A stretch of DNA of 64,000 bases from Martinezella rhizogenes. GTDB lineage: Bacteria > Pseudomonadota > Alphaproteobacteria > Rhizobiales > Rhizobiaceae. Shown here piece after piece: positions 55,402 to 64,000 of the stretch; the stretch's first letter is position 1, and every line of letters begins with the position of its first letter. The stretch spans positions 624,864 to 688,863 of the forward strand of contig NZ_JAPYZZ010000001.1 of the NCBI RefSeq assembly GCF_027460065.1, in the 5' to 3' direction. A model generated the notes under the pieces. It did not search any database. It was not told the origin of the DNA and saw nothing but the letters and a program-made list of their open reading frames with translations. A program made the translations under genes and the position numbers.

Positions 55402-56529
55402 TCATGCCATGATGCTCCCGTGCGAAACATTGAAGAACTGCGCCCGCTCGCCAAGGGCGGAGAACATGGCTGCATCCGTTCCGGTCATGAAACTCTGACC
55501 GCCCAGCGCGTGGATAAGATCGAACAGGGCGGCCCGCCTGCCCTCGTCCAGATGTGCGGCAATTTCATCCAGCAGCAGAACCGGCGCATAACCGGTCATA
55601 TTGGCGGTGAGCTGCGCATGGGCAAGCACCAGCCCGACCAGCAACGCCTTCTGCTCCCCGGTCGAACAGCGTTCGGCCTCCATATCCTTTTCCGCGTGGC
55701 GCACGAAAAGATCGACCCGATGCGGCCCATCCAGCGTGCGGCCTGCGGCCGCGTCCCGATACCTGCCCTCCCGCAGCATGAGACCATATTCGTCTTCCAG
55801 ATCGACGGCCGGGCGGTTGAGCCTGTCATCCATGAAGCCGGCGAGCGACAGCGCCGCGGATGGGAAGGCCGCATTGCCGGCCCTGCCTTCGATCAGAGTC
55901 TTCAACAGGCCGAGCATTTCATAACGGGCAACCGCCATGCAAATGCCGAGTTCGGCCATCTGTTTTTCAATGCCATCCAGCCAGACCGGATCAAAGCGGC
56001 CTTCCGAAAGCAGGCGGTTGCGGCCACGCATCGCCTTTTCGAAATCGCTTGCCCGTCGGCCATGACCGGGATCGAGCGACAGCACCAGCCGGTCGAGAAA
56101 ACGCCGGCGGTCCGATGATGAACCGGTAAAGAGGCCATCCATGGCGGGCGTCAGCCACAGAACCCGCAGATGGTCGGTCAATTCATCAACGGATTTCACC
56201 GGCGTACCGTTCAGCCTCAGCCGACGCGACACCACCTCGCCATCACCCTCGATCCCGGTGCCGATGGCGACCTCGCCATCCATGCCATCAACATCGGCGA
56301 AGATCGAAAAACCGGTGGCCTCCGCACCCACGCGCGTCACGTCGGACAGGACGGCACGGCGCAGGCCACGTCCTGGAGAAAGAAACGAAACCGCCTCCAG
56401 AAGGTTGGTCTTGCCGGAACCGTTGTCACCGGTCAGCACCACATGGCGCTCATCAAGCACAAGTGCGGCCGCCGCATAGTTGCGAAAGTGCGTGAGTTTA
56501 AGTCGGGAAAGCGACACCTTGTTCGTCAT
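55402..56529 (-). CDS. recF: DNA replication/recombination protein RecF
   Basis: A 375-aa SMC-like ATPase of the RecFOR pathway. It has 'LKLTHFRNYAAAALVLDERHVVLTGDNGSGKTNLLEAVSFLSPGRGLR' (Walker A GDNGSGKT), the signature 'CSTGEQKALLVGLVLAHAQ' and Walker B 'PVLLLDEIAAHLDEGRR'. It is not next to dnaN here. moeB and the GNAT gene follow closely in the same direction, and the lipoprotein hydrolase is divergent upstream. Confidence 0.95.
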   Translation of the reverse strand: MTNKVSLSRLKLTHFRNYAAAALVLDERHVVLTGDNGSGKTNLLEAVSFLSPGRGLRRAVLSDVTRVGAEATGFSIFADVDGMDGEVAIGTGIEGDGEVVSRRLRLNGTPVKSVDELTDHLRVLWLTPAMDGLFTGSSSDRRRFLDRLVLSLDPGHGRRASDFEKAMRGRNRLLSEGRFDPVWLDGIEKQMAELGICMAVARYEMLGLLKTLIEGRAGNAAFPSAALSLAGFMDDRLNRPAVDLEDEYGLMLREGRYRDAAAGRTLDGPHRVDLFVRHAEKDMEAERCSTGEQKALLVGLVLAHAQLTANMTGYAPVLLLDEIAAHLDEGRRAALFDLIHALGGQSFMTGTDAAMFSALGERAQFFNVSHGSIMA

Positions 56530-56680
56530 CTTTACGGCCTAAAACGAAGCTGGCCGGATGGCAAGGTGGCGAATGCCCAAGCCCATCGACGAGCGCCAAA
56601 ACCACGCGAATTATTCAGTAGTGGCAACTTTTTTAGCGGGCAGCTATTTATGGACTTTCGTTGTCACCGGTAACCCGTCC

Positions 56681-57784
56681 ATGCGCCTCCTCCTTTCTGT
56701 CGTTCTTATGATCAGCCTTCTATCGTCCTGCGCCGGACGACCGGGAGCGGACGTGCTGCAAGCCGTCAATACAAGGGCGAAGGACGCTAAAATCGTTACC
56801 GCCTATGTGGCGAGCACGCGCGAAAAAAGCGAAGAGGAAAAAAAGGGGTTCAGCACTCTTCGCGCAGCTGAACCGAACTATGCCCGCTTCGATATTTCGA
56901 TACCACCGAGCCATAAGAGCGGAAAAATCGAATGGTCGACCGGCAAACCGGATGCGAAGAAGGATTTCGTCGTCACGCAGGCGCAGATGCTGAGCAAGGT
57001 GAATTTCAACACCGATCTCGGCGATATTTCCCGCTCCGGCAAACAGATCGCGCTTTTTGTGCATGGTTATAATTACAGCTATCAGGAAGCACTCTTCCGC
57101 GCGGCGCAGATGGCTGCTGATGCCAATATGGATGGTGTACCGCTGGTCTTTTCCTGGCCGTCGCAGGCCAATGTCACGGGCTATGTGGCGGACAAGGAAT
57201 CGGCGACCTATTCGCGCGATGCCCTCGCCAATCTGATGACCGATCTTACGCGCCAGTCTCCGCACAAGAATATCGTCGTCTTCGGACATAGCATGGGTGG
57301 GTGGCTCGTCATGGAGGCGTTGCGACAGCTGCGCTTTGAAGGCAGAAATGATGTCATGGCCAAGCTGCAGGTGGTGCTGGCCGCACCCGATATCGATGCC
57401 GACGTCTTCCGCAAGCAGATCGAGGTGGTCGGCAGGCTGAACCCACCGCTCACAGTCCTAGTGTCCAAGGATGACCGCGCCCTTAAGGCTTCTTCCATAT
57501 TGGGCGCAGACGTGACGCGGATCGGTGCGCTGGACGTCACCGATCCGAAGGTGCAGGAAGCCGCCTTGAAGGAAGGCGTTCAGTTCGTGGATATCTCCAA
57601 GCTGAAAGCCTCGGACCCACTCAATCACGACCGCTATGCGGCGCTGGCATCCATGGTGCCGCAGCTGGAGGCAAGCAGGCGTGGGGGTGGCATCAACAGT
57701 GCGGGCGCCTTCGTGTTCGATGCGATCGGCGCAACCGTCTCCAGCCCCTTCCGGCTTGCGAGCCAGGTGGTGAACCCGCAATAG
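56681..57784 (+). CDS. Lipoprotein alpha/beta hydrolase (DUF900)
   Basis: A 367-aa probable lipoprotein. The signal MRLLLSVVLMISLLSSC has a lipobox LSSC with the lipidated Cys at residue 17. The hydrolase core carries 'QIALFVHGYNYSYQEALFR' and the nucleophile elbow GHSMGGWL, with 'VSKDDRALKASSILGADVTRIG' near the C-terminus, matching the DUF900 esterase-like family. The start at 56681 is chosen to give the signal peptide; an in-frame upstream extension of 41 codons lacks a plausible site. Substrate is unknown. Confidence 0.85.
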   Translation: MRLLLSVVLMISLLSSCAGRPGADVLQAVNTRAKDAKIVTAYVASTREKSEEEKKGFSTLRAAEPNYARFDISIPPSHKSGKIEWSTGKPDAKKDFVVTQAQMLSKVNFNTDLGDISRSGKQIALFVHGYNYSYQEALFRAAQMAADANMDGVPLVFSWPSQANVTGYVADKESATYSRDALANLMTDLTRQSPHKNIVVFGHSMGGWLVMEALRQLRFEGRNDVMAKLQVVLAAPDIDADVFRKQIEVVGRLNPPLTVLVSKDDRALKASSILGADVTRIGALDVTDPKVQEAALKEGVQFVDISKLKASDPLNHDRYAALASMVPQLEASRRGGGINSAGAFVFDAIGATVSSPFRLASQVVNPQ

Positions 57785-57813
57785 TTTGCGGGTTCCTGCC
57801 TATATTCCCGGCT

Positions 57814-60978
<3,165 letters not shown>

Positions 60979-60991
<13 letters not shown>

Positions 60992-61377
60992 AATCGTTCC
61001 AATCCATGTTTGACGTTGGCGACATCTTCCTCCGTGCCGAGAAGCTCGAAGCGATAGAGAAACGGCACTGCGCACTTGCGCGAGACGATATCTCCGGCGG
61101 ATGCGAAAGCTGCGCCAAAATTCGTGTTGCCCGCCGCGATGACGCCGCGAATGAGATTTCTGTTGGAGGGCTCGTTCAAGAACCGGATAACCGGTTTCGG
61201 CACGGCCCCTTTCGTGCCGCCACCCCCATAGGTGGGGGTAACGAGCACATAGGGCTCCGACACCTGAGGCACGTCATCCTCGGCGCCGAGCGGCAGGCGA
61301 AACAAACGCCGTCCCAGTTTCAGAAGGAAACGATGGGTGTTTTCAGAGCGGCTGGAATAATAGACGATCAGGCCCAT
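60979..61377 (-). CDS. nrdI: Flavodoxin-like RNR maturation protein
   Basis: A 132-aa NrdI flavoprotein that supplies the oxidant for the manganese-tyrosyl radical of NrdF. FMN loop '[18 protein letters not shown]', and the glycine-rich loop '[23 protein letters not shown]'. Starts 12 bp after nrdH. The end overlaps the nrdE start. Confidence 0.94.
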
Positions 61378-61389
61378 CGCCCCACCGCC

Positions 61390-61611
61390 TCAGCTGATCG
61401 AGCCGATCATGTCAGGCCGGAAACCCGCCCAATGGCGTTCGCCGGCGACGACCACGGGAACCTGCATATAACCAAGGCCACGGACGTGATCGAGCGCATC
61501 AGCATCCTCGGAAATATCGACAATCTCATAGGGAACGCCGATGCGATCGAGGGCGCGGTACGTGGCGGTGCATTGGACGCAGGCGGGTTTGCTGTAAACG
61601 GTGACGGTCAT
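61390..61611 (-). CDS. nrdH: Glutaredoxin-like protein NrdH
   Basis: A 73-aa thioredoxin-fold electron donor for NrdE. Active site CVQC (residues 11-14, in KPACVQCTATYRAL) and the NrdH end 'HWAGFRPDMIGSI', which marks it off from ordinary glutaredoxins. The start follows AAAGGGAAAT. First gene of nrdHIEF; its leader is about 500 nt long and carries a cobalamin riboswitch. Confidence 0.96.
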   Translation of the reverse strand: MTVTVYSKPACVQCTATYRALDRIGVPYEIVDISEDADALDHVRGLGYMQVPVVVAGERHWAGFRPDMIGSIS

Positions 61612-61724
61612 AATTTCCCTTTCGAAGCCGATTTAGGACACGGCTCAACATTGCCGATTGCACTCGCAATCGGGTGGCGATGGATCTGTCATTCAGGCAA
61701 AACGTGCAGCTTGGAGAGTTCGTC

Positions 61725-61764
61725 GCATTCCAGGCGGAAACCGGGTTCCCTTTTCCTGGCGATC
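61725..61764. repeat. Dispersed palindromic repeat, copy 4 (nrd leader)
   Basis: GCATTCCAGGCGGAAACC then GGGTTCCCTTTTCCTGGC: the same element as copies 1-3, in the nrdHIEF leader about 115 bp before nrdH. Confidence 0.55.
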
Positions 61765-61833
61765 TTCAAGCCGCAGAAAATCACTCTCTACGCCGACGAG
61801 CGTAGCAACTCAAAAAAATGCACTGGCATGACT

Positions 61834-61893
61834 TCACCCCGAAGCTTGTTCTGGAGGGGGCAGAAAAGGGCGAACGCAAATCATTTGCGTCAT
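61834..61893 (-). CDS. 19-codon ORF directly after the cobalamin riboswitch (possible leader peptide)
   Basis: ATG at 61893 is preceded by GGAGGAAGG at optimal spacing, the strongest ribosome site in the nrd leader. It encodes MTQMICVRPFLPPPEQASG and stops 222 bp before nrdH. It begins about 40 nt beyond the B12 box, where a riboswitch would be expected to control translation. It may be a leader peptide, a decoy site, or a remnant of a lost gene. No homologue is known to me. Confidence 0.4.
   Translation of the reverse strand: MTQMICVRPFLPPPEQASG
61874..61890. promoter_or_regulatory. 17-bp palindrome in the nrd leader
   Basis: ACGCAAATCATTTGCGT is a perfect dyad with one central base. It resembles the GCAAAT-N-ATTTGC type of Fur/Mur operators in Rhizobiaceae (from memory, approximate), which would suit a Mn/Fe-dependent RNR. 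It also overlaps the start codon region of the 19-codon ORF, where in RNA it could form a small stem. Confidence 0.4.
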
Positions 61894-61934
61894 ACACCTT
61901 CCTCCGGACACCCCGCCCGTGGACGTTTGCGCTC

Positions 61935-62127
61935 AAGGCAGGTCTCCTGACTTGCGGGTCACAACATCTGTCCCGGCCTTCCCGGAGCTTTCAGCCCCAG
62001 TGACCCAAATCGGAACGATGCTCACCGCTTACAGTTGCGGGGGCAGTTTCGGCCTTGCTCCGCCTGGATGGCGTTACGCACCGAATTCCCGTCTTAGCTC
62101 CCAATCCTTGCGAATCGGAAGAACCTC
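61935..62127 (-). promoter_or_regulatory. Cobalamin riboswitch upstream of nrdHIEF
   Basis: On the minus strand the conserved parts occur in order: GGGAATTCGGTGCGTAACGC, then CTGCCCCCGCAACTGTAAGC, then GGTCACTG, then the B12 box AAGTCAGGAGACCTGCC (61954-61938). These are the L5/J6-3, P5-L5 and kissing-loop elements of the adenosylcobalamin aptamer. About 190 nt. B12 binding is expected to lower expression of the B12-independent RNR, a known arrangement in bacteria that also have a B12-dependent class II enzyme. Confidence 0.95.
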
Positions 62128-62136
62128 GAACACCAC

Positions 62137-62166
62137 ATATAGTATATGAGGAAATTTTCGCGTCAA
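62137..62166 (-). promoter_or_regulatory. Promoter of nrdHIEF with a palindrome over the -10
   Basis: On the minus strand TTGACG (62166-62161), 18 bp and CTATAT (62142-62137) lie just before the riboswitch. The -10 is inside CATATAGTATATG (62136-62148), a 13-bp odd palindrome that could be an operator (NrdR or other). The NrdR consensus is not matched well. The 62167-62276 stretch to frcK shows nothing further. Confidence 0.6.
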
Positions 62167-62276
62167 TGAATAGACACACAAAAGCCCCACCCTGTGGATC
62201 AAAAAGATTCAACACATGGTCAACAAAGGCTTAACGGCAAATGCGCTTTGCGGCTGAAGAACGGAAAAGCGTTAAT

Positions 62277-62906
62277 CTATTCCCAGATATCGATGCGAAT
62301 ATCGGCTGGACGGGCGTTTTCGATCACCCTTTTTCCGTTGGGAAGATCGTTCTCGAATAGTTTGGCGTGGATTTGAGCGGCATCGAGACCATAGCCCAAC
62401 CATCTGTTGCGCAGCCTCTCTTCCAGCACCGCGACGGAGGGACCCACAAGGATGGTGAGGTCGAAGCTCCCGGAAAGCGTCGTCCACGGCGCTTCGTTCA
62501 GCAGCAGGTAGTTGCCTTCGGCAAGGACGAAACGTGTTTCCGGTACGATAGCGCGGGCGGACGCAATGGCGATTTCGCGGGAACGGTCGAAAATCGGGAC
62601 GAGGACTTCCTGCCCACCTTTACGAACGGCCGAAACTATATCGAGGAAACCGCGCACATCGAAAGTTTCGGGCGCGCCCTTTCGCGACAGCAGCCCCCGC
62701 TCCTCAAGAATACCGTTATCCATATGGAAGCCGTCCATCGGCAGAACGGCGGCCGTCTCGCCGCGCGTGAGCAAAGCATCACAAAGGGCGTTCGCCAGCG
62801 TGGATTTGCCGGCCCCAGGGGGACCGGCAATGGCAACGATAAAACGGGATTTACCTTCTGCCCGCCGAAGAACATCCTCGACGATCGTTTCAAGCTTCAG
62901 CGTCAT
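62277..62906 (-). CDS. frcK: P-loop kinase of the frc sugar-uptake operon (FrcK-like)
   Basis: A 209-aa nucleoside/nucleotide kinase family protein with Walker A GPPGAGKSTLANAL (about 29-42), 'PMDGFHMDN' and 'VLAEGNYLLL'. It resembles phosphoribulokinase/uridine kinase-like proteins such as YggC and the FrcK protein encoded with the fructose importer of Sinorhizobium meliloti. Its start overlaps the frcA stop by 4 bp. A role in phosphorylating the imported sugar is suggested by context only; no sugar kinase activity is shown. Confidence 0.85.
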   Translation of the reverse strand: MTLKLETIVEDVLRRAEGKSRFIVAIAGPPGAGKSTLANALCDALLTRGETAAVLPMDGFHMDNGILEERGLLSRKGAPETFDVRGFLDIVSAVRKGGQEVLVPIFDRSREIAIASARAIVPETRFVLAEGNYLLLNEAPWTTLSGSFDLTILVGPSVAVLEERLRNRWLGYGLDAAQIHAKLFENDLPNGKRVIENARPADIRIDIWE

Positions 62907-63685
62907 GCGGCAAGCGTTTCCTTCGGCGCTTCCTTGGCGCCCGTCATGAAGGCGACGGCATCCGACATCGAATAGTCCTTCGGATTGATGACGCACAGGC
63001 GCTTGCCCAGGCGGTGAATATGGATGCGATCCGCAACCTCGAAGACATGCGGCATGTTATGCGAGATCAGGACGATCGGCAGGCCGCGGGACCGTACATC
63101 GAGAATAAGCTCCAGAACACGCCGGCTTTCCTTGACGCCGAGTGCTGCCGTCGGCTCGTCGAGGATGACGACCTTGGAACCGAAGGCCGCCGCACGCGCC
63201 ACGGCCACACCCTGACGCTGGCCACCGGAGAGGGTTTCCACCGCCTGATTGATGTTCTGGATCGTCATCAGGCCGAGTTCCGACAGCTTCTCGCGAGCGA
63301 ATTTTTCCATGGCCGGGCGGTCCAGCGCCCGGAACAGGCTGCCCTGAATGCCGGGTTTGCGGATTTCCCGGCCCAGAAACATATTGTCAGCTATGGAAAG
63401 CGCCGGCGAGAGCGCCAGGTTCTGATAGACCGTCTCGATGCCCGCCTTGCGCGCCTCGATCGGCGAGCGGAACTGCACAGGCTGTCCTTCCAGCCGGATT
63501 TCCCCTTCATCGGGTGTCACCGCGCCGGAAATCGCCTTGATGAGCGAGGACTTTCCGGCGCCGTTGTCGCCGATCACGGCCAGGATTTCGCCCGGATAGA
63601 GGTCGAAATCTGCATGATCGAGGGCGGTCACGCGACCATAGCGCTTGACGAGATTGCGTGCTGTGAGAATGGGTTCCTTTGCCAT
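62903..63685 (-). CDS. frcA: Sugar ABC transporter ATP-binding protein (FrcA-like)
   Basis: A 260-aa single-domain ATPase of the CUT2 class. Walker A GDNGAGKSSL, signature LSGGQRQ, Walker B 'VVILDEPTAALG'. CUT2 importers usually have a double-domain ATPase, but the fructose/ribose/mannose Frc system has a single one, as here. The ATG at 63685 shares one base with the frcC stop (TGATG). Confidence 0.9.
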   Translation of the reverse strand: MAKEPILTARNLVKRYGRVTALDHADFDLYPGEILAVIGDNGAGKSSLIKAISGAVTPDEGEIRLEGQPVQFRSPIEARKAGIETVYQNLALSPALSIADNMFLGREIRKPGIQGSLFRALDRPAMEKFAREKLSELGLMTIQNINQAVETLSGGQRQGVAVARAAAFGSKVVILDEPTAALGVKESRRVLELILDVRSRGLPIVLISHNMPHVFEVADRIHIHRLGKRLCVINPKDYSMSDAVAFMTGAKEAPKETLAA

Positions 63686-64000
63686 CAGCCTGCTACCTTT
63701 CTGATCCACTGGTCGATTGCGACAGCCATGATGATGAGGACGCCGATCAAGAGATAGGTCCATTGCGGGTCGGTGCCGATGAGTCTCAGACCGAGCGAGA
63801 ACACGCCGACGATGAGGGCACCGAAGATCATGCCCATGATGGAGCCGCGTCCGCCGAACAGCGACAGGCCGCCGATAACCACCGCAGTAATGGATTCAAT
63901 GTTGGCGAATTGACCGGCAGTCGGCGAAACCGAGCCGATACGGCCGATCAAGGCCCAGCCAGCGAAGGCGCAGATGAGGCCAGACAGCGTGTAGACGGTG
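63685..64000 (-). CDS. frcC: Sugar ABC transporter permease, FrcC-like (5' end outside window)
   Basis: The last ~104 codons of a CUT2 permease. The signature 'ESITAVVIGGLSLFGGRGSIMGMIFGALIVGVFSLGLRLIGTDPQWTYLLIGVLIIMAVAIDQWIRK' includes the GGxSLxGGxGS loop that contacts the ATPase. The N-terminal part and the binding protein gene lie to the right of the window. The operon then continues frcA-frcK. Confidence 0.9.
   Translation of the reverse strand, partial: TVYTLSGLICAFAGWALIGRIGSVSPTAGQFANIESITAVVIGGLSLFGGRGSIMGMIFGALIVGVFSLGLRLIGTDPQWTYLLIGVLIIMAVAIDQWIRKVAG

Noticed and set aside
62136-62148. NrdR box over the nrd promoter.
   Set aside because: CATATAGTATATG is palindromic but does not fit the 16-bp NrdR consensus, and no second box at a suitable distance was found. 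Kept only as a note on the promoter.

Overview
The window reads as ordinary chromosome of a Rhizobiaceae bacterium, most likely Agrobacterium (A. tumefaciens/fabrum group). The evidence is the RpoH-type dnaKJ promoter, CTTGA(C)-N17-CTATAT promoters, an frc-type sugar ABC operon with a kinase gene, a class Ib RNR operon behind a cobalamin riboswitch, TTAA-N7-TTAA (CtrA-like) boxes, and protein wording typical of that family. I see no prophage, insertion sequence, integrase or CRISPR array. Species assignment is inference, since no database search was possible.

Layout. 1-4.3 kb: operon for a BMP-family (nucleoside-type) ABC importer, reading leftwards and cut by the window edge. 4.5-9.3 kb: msrA, a small membrane protein, tRNA-Ser(GGA), and dnaK-dnaJ with a heat-shock promoter. 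9.4-16.7 kb: a DUF924 protein and slyX, then a tripartite tricarboxylate transporter operon (tctC-tctB-tctA) headed by a DctB/DctD-like two-component pair with two tandem 18-bp palindromes between regulator and transporter. 16.9-24.3 kb: rpmF, polA, a structured intergenic RNA, a MarR regulator with a palindrome in its leader, an M20 dipeptidase, cspA and ybaK. The cspA region holds the most unusual material: a triple-hairpin small RNA with CCUCCUCCC loops, a tiny ORF running through a terminator, and a CtrA-like box. 24.4-38.3 kb: a bifunctional PBP behind a second CtrA-like box, a sugar phosphotransferase, cycM, kdsB, pheA, nudC-HIT, the ffs-dnaX-ybaB-recR recombination/replication block, a MOSC protein, a lytic transglycosylase and an MFS exporter. 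38.5-48.9 kb: the translation/transcription operon rimP-nusA-ylxR-infB-rbfA-truB-rpsO-pnp with a leader attenuator and a dispersed ~45-bp palindromic repeat. 49-57.8 kb: an RsmC-like methyltransferase, an AEC permease, a second tiny ORF, an adenosine-kinase-like gene, an SH3 protein, a hydroxyacid dehydrogenase, GNAT-moeB, recF and a lipoprotein hydrolase. 57.8-62.2 kb: nrdHIEF with its cobalamin riboswitch and a long leader. 62.3-64 kb: the 3' part of an frcBCAK-like sugar uptake operon, cut by the window edge.

Most coding content is conserved housekeeping, so the novelty lies in the non-coding layer. The items I would check first are the triple-hairpin anti-Shine-Dalgarno RNA upstream of cspA, the two TDVLA micro-ORFs sitting on terminators (one with its stop codon beyond the terminator), the long post-riboswitch leader of nrdHIEF with a well-placed 19-codon ORF and a dyad, and the tandem palindromes that probably bind the DctD-like regulator.
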